Assembly: GCA_019637395.1 (NCBI GenBank)
Contig: JAHBVR010000009.1
Location: 248,001 to 312,000 of the forward strand
From: Vulcanimicrobiota bacterium
GTDB lineage: Bacteria > Vulcanimicrobiota > Xenobia > Xenobiales > JADMJV01
Length of the DNA: 64,000 nt
Direction: 5' to 3'
Shown here: piece after piece, positions 1 through 9,341 of the stretch
Numbering within the stretch: position 1 is the first letter of the stretch
How the letters are laid out: every line of letters begins with the position of its first letter
Position numbers and translations under genes: made by a program
The notes under the pieces: model-generated
Database searches by the model: none
What the model was told of the DNA's origin: nothing
What the model saw: the letters and a program-made list of their open reading frames with translations, nothing else

Positions 1-784
<784 letters not shown>

Positions 785-788
<4 letters not shown>

Positions 789-1516
789 AGGTGCAGTCCT
801 CCCGCCGGCGTGGCGAAACTTTCATTCATAGCAAAGATGGTGACCGGCAGAAACAGAAAGCCGATGGAGAGCAGCACGGCCAGCACCCAGGCCAACTGGA
901 CGGCCAGCGGCGTGGTCTTCTTGTTGAGCAGGCCCAACGACTGGAAGGCGCTCCACACGCCGTGCTTGAGATGCATTCCGAAGAGCAGCATGACGACGGT
1001 GTAGATGCCCACATACCAGGCCTGGCTGAAGCGCTCCACCACCACCCCGTAGAGGTCCACGTGTTGCTCGCCGTTGAGCGTATAGTGCTCGACGTGACCA
1101 AATAGATAGGCGAATTTGAACGTGATCAGATGGAAAATCAGGAAGCCCAGGATGGCCAGGCCGGTCCAGATCATTCCCTGGGAAGCGGCGCCCTTCCGGC
1201 TGCGCCCGCCGGCATTACCGGTCACTTCATAGCCGATAGGGCGGGCGGCCGATTTGTCCACCAGGGCCACGCTGATACCGTTCCAGATATGGATTCCGAT
1301 AGCCATCAACAGGAAAGCTTCGGCTACGTAGATGCCGGCCCCATGGCCTAGCGTTTCCAGAAACAAAGCGTAGCCGTTGAAAGCCTCCCGGCCCGCCAAC
1401 AGCAGCAAATTGCCAATCAAATGTCCGATGGCGAACCCAACCCAGATCAACCCGGTGAAGCCCATCAGATACTTCTTACCGAGCGAGGAGCGAAGCGCTC
1501 CTGTAAATGTCGTCAT
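785..1516 (-). CDS. sdhC: Succinate dehydrogenase cytochrome b558 subunit
   Basis: 243-residue membrane anchor of complex II, of the single-polypeptide diheme cytochrome b type found with three-subunit SdhCAB enzymes. Hydrophobic helices alternate with histidines suitable for haem (for example [22 protein letters not shown] and [11 protein letters not shown]). It would pass electrons between quinone and the flavoprotein and iron-sulfur subunits. A good ribosome binding site (GGGAG, 6 nt upstream) precedes ATG at 1516. It is first in the sdhC-sdhA unit, so the promoter should lie in the 159-bp divergent gap to the DUF1800 gene. A quinol:fumarate reductase of the same fold cannot be excluded from sequence alone. 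Confidence 0.93.
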
Positions 1517-1675
1517 AACCTACTCCCAAACTACAGTGGACAAAAAGCTTCCAGTGGCGGTTCCCAGCCTCCTGGCGGGCTCACCCCCGATAGAAAAAAT
1601 TTCCAAGCACGAGCCTTTTGCCTTCTTCCGTCTCCGGGGAATGAACAAACCTCTGTTCCCCGAACCTGAAATAAA

Positions 1676-3208
1676 ATGCGTATCTGGTTGCTACTTTGGA
1701 TTCTCACCAGTTGCTCGTGGGGGCGGCCGCTCAGCTTCCCCTACCGGGAGGCCGGCCTGACATCCGAGGAAGCAGCCGCCCATCTCCTCAACCGTCTCAG
1801 CTACGGGCCACGGCCCGGCCAGCTCCAACAAGTCGTTCAAACCGGCCTGGAAAACTGGTTTGAAAATCAGCTCAAGGCGCCTCCCGAGGAGTTTCCTTTG
1901 CTCTCCAGCGACCCCCGGCCACTGGCTCAGGCCAAGCTGCGGCGAGCTCTGGACTCACCCTGGCAGGTGCGCGAGGTCATGACCGATTTTTGGTTCAACC
2001 ATTTCAACGTCTCCACCACCGACGACGATTGCCGCAAATACGTGGCTGCTTACGAGCGTGAAGCCATCGCGGCGAACGCCCTCGCCCCTTTCCTCGATAT
2101 TCTGAAAGCCACCGCCCACCACCCGGCGATGCTTTTCTATCTGGATAATGCTTACTCAAGTTGGGAAGACGACTATGCCGCACCGGACAATAGCTACGAC
2201 CCACTTCACTATGGAAACCGCAAACCCGCCAACTATCGACCCAAGACCAATCCCAACAAACTCGGCCTGAACGAAAACTATGCTCGGGAACTGCTGGAAC
2301 TGCACACCCTGGGGGTGGATGGCGGCTACCGCCAGCAAGACGTCACCGAATTAGCGCGTATCCTGACCGGCTGGGGGGTGGAAAAAGACGCCTTTTTCTT
2401 TCGCGCCGAACGACACGATCCCAACCCCAAGAAGCTGCTCTTTCAGATCATCCAGCCGGCCGGCCGGAACGAGGGAGAGAAAGCTTTGGAAACGTTAGCC
2501 CTGCACGCCTCTACGGCGCGTTTCCTGAGCCGCAAGCTGGCCGTGCGCTTCGTCAGCGACCAACCTCCGGCGCAGCTTTTGACACGCCTCCAACGAAAAT
2601 TCCTGAGCAGCCGCGGAGACACCCGGCAATTGCTGGAGACTCTGCTCGAATCGCCCGAGTTCTGGAATCGCGAGACCCTCGGCGCCAAAGTCAAAAGCCC
2701 GTTTGAACTGGAAGCCAGCTCTTTGCGCATCCTGGGAGCGGAACTGGCTGCCGACCACGAGGTTTCAGATCTGCTGGCCGGGATGGGCCAGGAAGTCTAT
2801 GCCTGCCGGCCGCCTACCGGCTGGCCGGACAAGGCCGAGACCTGGCTGACACCCGGCACCCTGGTGCAACGTTTGAGCTTCGCTCACCGGCTGGCGGGCG
2901 GCAACTTTCGCGGCGTCAAGTTGGATCCGGGCAAAATCCACCCGAGTCAGCCGCTCAAAACGGCTCCGGCGGCCCTGCAGGCCTATGCCGAGAAGCTGCT
3001 GCCCGGCCGAGCCGTCGGCCCCACCGTCAACCTCTTGAAGGACGCTGCCTCCGACCCGAACTACCGGCAGGTCGTAATAGATACCTCGCGGCGCGGCCAG
3101 AAAAGCATCCCCCGGCCGAATCCCAAGGCCAATTTCGAATTCACCCGAGCGGCCGAGGTCAACATCGTAGGTTTGTTGCTCGGCTGTCCGGAATTCCAGA
3201 GACGCTGA
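1676..3208 (+). CDS. DUF1800 family protein
   Basis: 510 residues with an N-terminal hydrophobic stretch ending near a cysteine (TSCSWG), suggesting export or lipidation. The DUF1800 signature runs along the body: HLLNRLSYGPRPGQ near residue 36, VREVMTDFWFNHFNVS, NYARELLELHTLGVDGGY and VTELARILTGWGV. The family has no established biochemical function; it is usually encoded beside a DUF1501 (sulfatase-like) protein in exported pairs. Here no DUF1501 partner is present; the next gene, an alpha/beta hydrolase, overlaps it by one base (TGATG). No strong ribosome binding site is visible before the ATG. Identification of the family is firm, the role unknown. Confidence 0.88.
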   Translation: MRIWLLLWILTSCSWGRPLSFPYREAGLTSEEAAAHLLNRLSYGPRPGQLQQVVQTGLENWFENQLKAPPEEFPLLSSDPRPLAQAKLRRALDSPWQVREVMTDFWFNHFNVSTTDDDCRKYVAAYEREAIAANALAPFLDILKATAHHPAMLFYLDNAYSSWEDDYAAPDNSYDPLHYGNRKPANYRPKTNPNKLGLNENYARELLELHTLGVDGGYRQQDVTELARILTGWGVEKDAFFFRAERHDPNPKKLLFQIIQPAGRNEGEKALETLALHASTARFLSRKLAVRFVSDQPPAQLLTRLQRKFLSSRGDTRQLLETLLESPEFWNRETLGAKVKSPFELEASSLRILGAELAADHEVSDLLAGMGQEVYACRPPTGWPDKAETWLTPGTLVQRLSFAHRLAGGNFRGVKLDPGKIHPSQPLKTAPAALQAYAEKLLPGRAVGPTVNLLKDAASDPNYRQVVIDTSRRGQKSIPRPNPKANFEFTRAAEVNIVGLLLGCPEFQRR

Positions 3209-3936
3209 TGAACGTTTGCCATAGTCGCTTCCCCCTTCCTCACGACCCCGCCCGCCATTTGCACGCTATCTCCACCGGCCAACCGGCTGGACCGGTCCTG
3301 CTCTGCCTGCACGGAGCCACCGGCAACTGGAGCAATTACCGGCCTCTCATCAAACACTTCGCCAATCATTATCGGGTCGAGGCGGTGGACATGCGCGGAC
3401 ATGGCCGTTCCCCCTGGGCCGCCGGCACGTTGGAGGACTTTTATCAAGACCTGGAGAGCTACGTGGCCACCCTGCCCAAGCCCATTCTGATGTTCGCTCA
3501 CTCTTTCGGCGGCTACTTTGGCGTGCGCCTGGCCGCCACCCATCCGGATTGGTTCACCCACCTGGTGCTCTTCAACACCGCCAGAAAGTTGCCGCGCGGG
3601 CTGCCTTTTCACTTCCTGCGCTTCTTCTGCCGCTGGGCCGACTGGATCGCCCGGCCCGAAGGAGTGATCGCCAGCGGCTCAGAGGTGACCCGCTACCTGG
3701 TCGACCATGTGCTGGCCGATTGGGACTGGGAACCGTATTATGATTCGATCCGCTGCCCGGTGCTGGGCATCGCCGGCCGCTTCGACCCGCTCATTCCCCA
3801 CAGTCTGGCGCGTTCCAGCCTGAGCCGCCTGCCGCGCCATCAGTTCCGCTCGTTACCTCTGGGCATGCATGTGGCCATGTGGGAACGCCCGGCTCTGCTA
3901 CACCGCTGGATCACCCATTTTGTGGAAGAACACTGA
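3208..3936 (+). CDS. Alpha/beta-fold hydrolase
   Basis: 242 residues of the alpha/beta hydrolase superfamily, probably a cytoplasmic esterase or C-C hydrolase. Seen: the oxyanion region LCLHGATGNWSNY, the strand VDMRGHGRSP, the nucleophile elbow AHSFGGY with serine as nucleophile, the acid region IAGRFDPLIP, and a late histidine in LPLGMHVAMWERP. Its length is normal for the family. The start codon overlaps the stop of the DUF1800 gene (TGATG), so the two are co-translated. A small GC stem (CCGG/CCGG) followed by a T-rich run at about 3988-4010 could be a weak terminator. Substrate unknown. Confidence 0.88.
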   Translation: MNVCHSRFPLPHDPARHLHAISTGQPAGPVLLCLHGATGNWSNYRPLIKHFANHYRVEAVDMRGHGRSPWAAGTLEDFYQDLESYVATLPKPILMFAHSFGGYFGVRLAATHPDWFTHLVLFNTARKLPRGLPFHFLRFFCRWADWIARPEGVIASGSEVTRYLVDHVLADWDWEPYYDSIRCPVLGIAGRFDPLIPHSLARSSLSRLPRHQFRSLPLGMHVAMWERPALLHRWITHFVEEH

Positions 3937-4755
3937 GACCGAGGCGTTTTGGAGTTAAATACCCAAAAAGGAACGATATTTCCAGGATCCGGGGACCCGG
4001 TTCTTTCTATTTCAGTCCTCGAGGTACCGGTAACCCCGGCCCGAACGCCGGTTGGAGCGTTTAGGGAGGCGGCGCCCAGTCCATCATCAGTTTGGCCAAT
4101 GGTGGCTTGACGCTTTTTTGGCAACCGTTGCCAAGTTTTCGACAAGTCCGGCCCGGCCGCCGGCGGCCAGGATGGAAACACCCCTTGTCGCTCTCATCGG
4201 CCTCTGTTGCGTGTCCTAAGCGAGGCAAGAGAATTCTTGAGTTGAGTACAAGGTCGCCTGGGCGCACGTTCGTATCCAAAGGAACGTTCGCTGGCCCTCA
4301 TTAACTTGCATAGGAGTATGACGGGTTCTTATCCGCGCCGTGACAACGGTGGAGGGGTCCAGGCCATCATATCCATAGTCTATTTGGATTCTAATTGAGC
4401 CATTGGGCGTCGAGTATGCGTCTGCGCTTGCGTAGATGCGATCAAGGCCTTCGAGGCCGGCTGGACGGCGGGCGCAGGGGTTAGGAGCGAGACCTCAGGC
4501 CGGTGACCGCATCCAAAACGGTCATCTTTGCGGCATGTGGCTGCTGGTTTGCTGCTCCGCTTGGTCGACAAGCTGGGCCGGATGCAAACCACAGTGACAA
4601 CGGCCGGGGCACATGCCGACTGTTCAGAAAGGGATCCTTTCTCACAATAAGGCCTGCTCCAACCTACTCTTTGCGGAGCACAAATTCCAAAAGTGCCCCC
4701 TCTTTGAGCAGATAGTTCAAGCTTTGCTGGATGCTGTCGGGCGTAGCTTCATCAA
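3937..4755. other. 819-bp region without a recognisable gene
   Basis: Only short, mutually overlapping open frames with no family resemblance. On the minus strand, just past the recombinase stop, a 33-codon open stretch containing DEATPDSIQQSLNYLLKEG looks protein-like but has no start codon. It may be residue of the recombinase-bearing element. No tRNA, att-like duplication or insertion-sequence ends were recognised. Most likely a decayed insertion site. Confidence 0.5.
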
Positions 4756-5484
4756 CTAAAAAGTCTCATGACTTTGGTCCTGAAGGTTCTGCCGTAGTCG
4801 AGAGGTACCCGGGCAAGGCACGCAGAATGCCTCAGGGACCTCTCGAAACGAAAAGCCCTGGCAATGCTGGAAAATCAGGAACTGGTTCAGAGCTTTCAGA
4901 TACTGGCCGGCGTAGCGAATCTTCTGATGCAGCTTTTCGGCAAACTGCAGATACAGTTGGCGCGCTTCGAGCGGCCACGAGTCCGGCAGTCCTTCAATCG
5001 GGATCTTTTCACGGGGATGGCACTCTCTCAGCGTCTTTTTGAGGTCGGCCACCTCGACCTTGGTGTAAATGGCGGTGGTGCTCAGTTGAGAGTGCCCCAA
5101 GAGGGTCTGGATGCAGCGCAGGTCGGCCCCGCCGCGCAAAAGATGGGTGGCGCAAGTATAGCGAAATTGGTGAAACCCCGTCACCTGGCTGATTTCCGCA
5201 CGGCGGGCGTGGCGGCGAATGGCCTGCAACAGTTCTTCCTCGCTGACCGGCCCGCCGTGGTGCTGGGAAACAAAGACATGGTGATGAGAACCCTCGACCA
5301 AGTGGGGTCTGCCTTCGCTCAGATATCGTTCTAGAGCGACTTTGGCGCTGGTTCCTAAGGGCACAACTCGTTCTTTTTGGCCCTTGCCCAGGATGTGCAC
5401 CATCTCTTCGGCCAGGCGCAACGCGGAAATCTCCAGGTTGAGCAGCTCAAAGCGTCGGATGCCCGTCGCATAGAGCACTTCCAC
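4756..5484 (-). pseudogene. Tyrosine recombinase/integrase, 5'-truncated, with rearranged C-terminus
   Basis: 242 residues with a nearly complete XerC/D-type catalytic domain: arginine in YATGIRRFELL (first), lysine in GKGQKERVVPL, HQFRYTCATHLL (the H-x-x-R box), LGHSQLSTTAIYTKV with the second histidine and the nucleophilic tyrosine. The N-terminal core-binding domain that should come first is missing: the frame runs into a stop about 25 nt upstream of the GTG. Instead, about 80 residues follow the tyrosine, and part of them (EARQLYLQFAEKLHQ, then YLKALNQFLIF) resembles the helical core-binding domain of such enzymes. This may be two recombinase fragments joined, or a permuted relic. Probably inactive; it marks a former mobile element. 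Confidence 0.72.
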
Positions 5485-5513
5485 CGCGGTTGATGTAGCC
5501 CATTCAGACCAGC

Positions 5514-5804
5514 TCAGAGGAATCTCTTAAGCTGTTGCGTGGGTGTAGATCCTGTCTGAAAAAATGCCTTTACGAGTTCTTGGCTCGAACTTAGGCTGAA
5601 AATAACGGTACCCCCATAAACAATCGCCTCCACTGAGGGTAGATCGGAAAACCGGGCTTGAACCCAGTCACCCTTCTCGCTTTTTTCAATATGTACCGTA
5701 AAATCTCGGTCGGGCCACTTGGAATCATCGAGCCGGAGCCGTCCGTTGCGCATTTGCTCAGGAAGCACTATATCAGTGCTAGGCAAAGTATCCAGCCTTC
5801 TCAT
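5514..5804 (-). CDS. Hypothetical protein, 96 residues
   Basis: Not recognised. A hydrophilic small protein with a central pattern of alternating strands (DFTVHIEKSEKGDWVQARFS, VEAIVYGGTVIFSLS). It ends 30 bases before the truncated recombinase begins and probably replaced that gene's 5' end. The ribosome binding site is weak. Composition is a little poorer in G+C than neighbouring genes, in keeping with transfer. It could be part of a larger broken gene. Confidence 0.45.
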   Translation of the reverse strand: MRRLDTLPSTDIVLPEQMRNGRLRLDDSKWPDRDFTVHIEKSEKGDWVQARFSDLPSVEAIVYGGTVIFSLSSSQELVKAFFQTGSTPTQQLKRFL

Positions 5805-5957
5805 GATCTCTATGCAAACTAAGTCAAACCGTGAATCACGTTCAACTTTAGGAAGCGCCTAAACCGCCGGGAGTTGACCTCATCTTCTTCCGAGAGTCTG
5901 CCAACGTCCACCGGCCAGCAGGCTGTCGTGAAGACGGAGTCAAAGCACCTCGCTGAG

Positions 5958-7805
5958 TTAGCGCGTCCACGGGCGCACCCACAGCTGGCGGTGCTGCAGC
6001 CAGAGTTCCCAGGCCTGGCCGCGGCCCAGGGATTGTGGCTCCCCCCCTCCCCAGACCCACTGGCCGGTGCTGTCCATCCCCCAGGACAGGCCGTCCCAAT
6101 CCCGAGCCGCGCAGACCAGCCCGAAGCGGGTATCGCCCTGGTAGTAGATCAGTTTCCCTTGCCCTGATTCGAGCCAGCCGCCGCTCCAAAGCACTCGGCG
6201 AGGTTCTTCCTGGAAATGGAGCACGGCTTCGAAGGGCGCCAGTCCCTGGCTGAGTCGCAGTCTCTCCAGCAGCGGCTGCTGCTCCGGGCTGCACAGCAAG
6301 GCGGCCTGGTGTCCGGCCTGGCTCAACCAGCAGGCCGGCGCCCGGCCCAGCCAGCACCAGCGCACCCGCAGCTGCTCGGGCTCGGCCGCCCGCCAGAGCG
6401 AGAAGAGACTGAGGATTCCGGCGGCGGCCACGGTGGTCAAACGCGGTCCCATCCAGATCAGGCCTAGGAAAAATAACCAGGCCAGCCAGCCCGGCGGGCC
6501 GGGATCGGGAACTTGCAGTTCCGTCGACCAGGCCGCCCACTGCCGGGCCGAAGTCAGTACCAGCCAGATCCAGGGCTTGAGCAACGAGACGATCCATGTT
6601 CCCAGCCGAGGATGAAGCAAGTCCAGGGCGGACAGGCCGAGCCCGGCCGGCAAGAGGCCTTCCACCAGCGGGCCCATCCACAGATTGGCCAGCGGGGCCA
6701 GCGGTTGCAGGGTGTGAAAAACGAACAGGGAGCAGGGCATGACGCCCAGGGTGCAGGCCAGCGAAGTGGCCAGGGGCAGGCGCAAGGGCATTTTCTCGGG
6801 CAGCCAGCGGGCCACCGGTTCGACCAGCCAAGCCAGGCTGGCCACCGCCGCAAAACTGAGCTGGAAACCTACGTCGTGGAGGTATTGCGGATCCCACAGC
6901 AGCACGCCCAGGCTGCCCAGAGCCAGGCAGCGTCCCAGCGAGACGGTGTGGCCGGTCCAGCGCGCCAGCAGGCCCAGCCAGCCCATCACACCGGCCCTCA
7001 GCATAGCCGGAGCGGCGCCGGCCAGGACCACGTAGGCGGGCACCAGCCAGAGTCCCAGGCCGGCACAGCGCACGGGTCCCCACCCGGCCCGGGCACCCAG
7101 CCAGCACAGGAAGGCGACCAGCACGGCCACGTTGGTTCCAGAGGCAACCAGCAAGTGGCTGGTGCCGGAACGGCGGAAAGCATCTTGCAGGTCGGCCGGC
7201 AGGCGGCTGCCGTCGCCATAGACGACGGCGCACAGCAGGGCTGACCCCTCCCCCGGCAGCCGGTCGGCCAGGCGTTGAGTCAGGCGATAGCGCCAGTGCT
7301 GCAAGCCGTTCTCCTGGCTGGGGCGCAGATAGCGCGCTTCACTCAGGCGCAGTCGTTGGTTGACTCCCCGGCGCCGCCAGTAGAGAGCGCCGTCCCAGTC
7401 CCCCGGATAGGCGGGCGGACTGAATCCGACCAGGGTTCCCTTCAAGAACCAGAGGTCGCCCAGCGCCACCTCGGCCGCTTCTCCATCTTTCCAGTCGACC
7501 AGCCAGCGGCCAGCGTAGGCGTCCACCCGGTCGGTCCAATGATGAACCTCGACCACGAAACGGCAACCGCGCGGGGTCGGTACGGCCGCCTCGCAAACCC
7601 GGGCTACCACCTGGGCGTGCACGTCCTCGACCCGGCTCAGTGGATCCATGGGAATTGGCTGAATTCGCCATAAGCACCAGGGTACCAGCAAGCATAGCAG
7701 AAGGCGCCAGCGGCCTCCCGCCAGGAGGCAGAAGAGCAAAGCCAGCCACCATGGGCCGGAAACGGTTAAAATGACGGCGGCGAGCGCCAGATAAGGCCAG
7801 TCCAT
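5958..7805 (-). CDS. comEC: ComEC/Rec2 family DNA-uptake channel
   Basis: 615-residue polytopic membrane protein of the ComEC family, which in competent bacteria forms the inner-membrane channel for single-stranded DNA. Seen: N-terminal hydrophobic helices, an OB-like soluble section (about residues 60-150), then the competence core with SALLCAVVYGDGSRLP, FRRSGTSHLLVASGTNVAVL, AAPAMLRAGVMGWLGLLA and DVGFQLSFAAVASLAWL. After the last helices only about 120 soluble residues remain. The C-terminal metallo-beta-lactamase domain with its HxHxDH motif, common in full-length ComEC, is absent. It is divergent from hemL across a repeat-bearing gap. Whether the cell is naturally transformable cannot be told; no other com genes are in view. 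Confidence 0.9.
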   Translation of the reverse strand: MDWPYLALAAVILTVSGPWWLALLFCLLAGGRWRLLLCLLVPWCLWRIQPIPMDPLSRVEDVHAQVVARVCEAAVPTPRGCRFVVEVHHWTDRVDAYAGRWLVDWKDGEAAEVALGDLWFLKGTLVGFSPPAYPGDWDGALYWRRRGVNQRLRLSEARYLRPSQENGLQHWRYRLTQRLADRLPGEGSALLCAVVYGDGSRLPADLQDAFRRSGTSHLLVASGTNVAVLVAFLCWLGARAGWGPVRCAGLGLWLVPAYVVLAGAAPAMLRAGVMGWLGLLARWTGHTVSLGRCLALGSLGVLLWDPQYLHDVGFQLSFAAVASLAWLVEPVARWLPEKMPLRLPLATSLACTLGVMPCSLFVFHTLQPLAPLANLWMGPLVEGLLPAGLGLSALDLLHPRLGTWIVSLLKPWIWLVLTSARQWAAWSTELQVPDPGPPGWLAWLFFLGLIWMGPRLTTVAAAGILSLFSLWRAAEPEQLRVRWCWLGRAPACWLSQAGHQAALLCSPEQQPLLERLRLSQGLAPFEAVLHFQEEPRRVLWSGGWLESGQGKLIYYQGDTRFGLVCAARDWDGLSWGMDSTGQWVWGGGEPQSLGRGQAWELWLQHRQLWVRPWTR

Positions 7806-7876
7806 GGGTGCAGACTAACGGATGAGCCGCCCCCAGTGGTGAACTCAGTAAGTCCAAAGGATGAACTTTGCTATTC

Positions 7877-7960
7877 ATAGGAAAGGGGGGGGCACGCCAG
7901 CCCCCCTTGGAACATAGGAAAGGGGGGGTCCAGGGGGGCGCGCCAGCCCCCCTGGAACAT
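7877..7960. repeat. Two imperfect direct repeats, each a G-run/C-run hairpin
   Basis: Two copies (7877-7914 and 7912-7960) share the start CATAGGAAAGGGGGG and the end CGCCAGCCCCCC...TGGAACAT. Copy 2 contains a perfect 10-bp stem, TCCAGGGGGG (7929-7938) with CCCCCCTGGA (7947-7956), around an 8-nt loop. Copy 1 forms an 8-bp AAGGGGGG/CCCCCCTT stem. They lie between the divergent starts of comEC and hemL. Confidence 0.85.
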
Positions 7961-8017
7961 TGGGAGGACATGTTCGGGACTTTGAGAAAAATTTCACAAA
8001 GGGACAAGAGATAAGCC

Positions 8018-9304
8018 GTGCCAGCGATTCATAGTCACTCCGAGCGCCTGAGCGCTGAAGCCGAAGAGCACCTCCCCGGTGGTGTGAACAGCCCGGTGCG
8101 CGCCTTTCGTGCCGTAGGCGGCCACCCCATCGTCATCCAGTCGGCCAGGGGCTGTGAGATCACCGATGTAGACGGCAATACCTACATCGATTTCGTCGGC
8201 TCCTGGGGGCCCATGATTTTAGGCCACGCCCATCCCAAAGTGATCGCGGCCGTGCAGGAAGTGGCTCAGCACGGTCTGAGCTTCGGCGCCACTTCCCCGC
8301 GTGAAATCGAGCTGGCCAAGGCCATCAAACGATTCTACCCCTCCATGGACCTGGTTCGCCTGGTCAGTTCGGGTACCGAAGCCTGCATGAGCGCGGTGCG
8401 GGTGGCCCGCGGCTACGCGGAAAAGCCGGGCGTCATTAAATTTGAGGGCTGCTACCACGGTCACTCCGACTGTTTGCTGGCCAAAGCCGGCTCCGGCGCT
8501 ATGACCCTGGCCCTGCCGGACAGCGCCGGGGTCCCCCCCAGCGTCACCCAGCACACCTACACGCTGCCCTACAATGATTTGGAGGCCGTCAAAGCGCTAC
8601 TGGCCGAGAAGGGTGGCGAAATCGGCGTGGTGGTCATCGAGCCGGTGGCCGGCAATATGGGCCTGATTCCTCCCCAGCCGGGCTTCCTGCAGGGGCTGCG
8701 CGAGCTGTGCGACCAGCACAAGCTGGTGTTGGTTTTCGATGAAGTGATGGTCGGCTTTCGCCTGGCCCGCAACGGGGCTCAGGGACTCTATGGCATTACC
8801 CCGGACATGACGGTGCTGGGCAAGATCGTGGGTGGAGGCATGCCGCTGGCCGCTTACGGCGGCAAAAAGGCTTTGATGGAAAAAGTGGCTCCCCTGGGCC
8901 CGGTCTACCAGGCCGGCACGCTTTCCGGCAATCCGGTGGCGGTCACGGCCGGCCTGACCACCTTGGAGCAGATCGACGCCCGGCCCGAGCTTTACGACCA
9001 TCTCGAGAAGCTCGGCCAGCAGTTGCAGACGGGTCTGGAAGAAATTTTGCAGGGCCGCGGCCGGGTGCAGCGGGTGGGCTCGATGTGGACGCTCTTTTTT
9101 ACCGACCGCCCGGTGGTTGACTACGCCAGCGCCAAGACCTGCGACACCGAGCGGTTTGCCAGGTTTTTTCGCGGCATGCTGGAGGCCGGCTTCTATCTGC
9201 CGCCCTCCCAGTTTGAAGCGGCCTTTTTGAGTGCGGCTCATCAGCCGGAACATATCGAGAAGTTTTTAGAGGCAGCCCGGACTGTGCTGGGTGCACGGTT
9301 ATGA
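8018..9304 (+). CDS. hemL: Glutamate-1-semialdehyde 2,1-aminomutase
   Basis: 428 residues, full length. A PLP enzyme converting glutamate-1-semialdehyde to 5-aminolevulinate in the C5 route to haem. Seen: PGGVNSPVRAF near residue 21, GSWGPMILGHAHP, the phosphate-binding SSGTEACMSAVRVAR, CYHGHSD, VFDEVMVGFR and the PLP lysine in VLGKIVGGGMPLAAYGG. The start is GTG, chosen because the family begins just before SERLSAEAEEHLPGG; a purine-rich tract lies upstream. The C-terminus abuts the polyprenyl synthase gene. Its presence indicates haem synthesis from glutamyl-tRNA, consistent with the cytochrome-bearing succinate dehydrogenase nearby. Confidence 0.96.
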   Translation: MPAIHSHSERLSAEAEEHLPGGVNSPVRAFRAVGGHPIVIQSARGCEITDVDGNTYIDFVGSWGPMILGHAHPKVIAAVQEVAQHGLSFGATSPREIELAKAIKRFYPSMDLVRLVSSGTEACMSAVRVARGYAEKPGVIKFEGCYHGHSDCLLAKAGSGAMTLALPDSAGVPPSVTQHTYTLPYNDLEAVKALLAEKGGEIGVVVIEPVAGNMGLIPPQPGFLQGLRELCDQHKLVLVFDEVMVGFRLARNGAQGLYGITPDMTVLGKIVGGGMPLAAYGGKKALMEKVAPLGPVYQAGTLSGNPVAVTAGLTTLEQIDARPELYDHLEKLGQQLQTGLEEILQGRGRVQRVGSMWTLFFTDRPVVDYASAKTCDTERFARFFRGMLEAGFYLPPSQFEAAFLSAAHQPEHIEKFLEAARTVLGARL

Positions 9305-9341
9305 AGGCGGCCTATCTGGGCGGGGGAGGAAAGGTGTCCCC

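Noticed and set aside
3937-4755. tRNA or attachment site near the recombinase
   Set aside because: No cloverleaf, T-loop or flanking direct repeat could be found by eye.
5848-7233. 461-codon minus-strand frame overlapping comEC in another frame
   Set aside because: Arg/Gly/Ala-rich shadow; the comEC frame has all family motifs.
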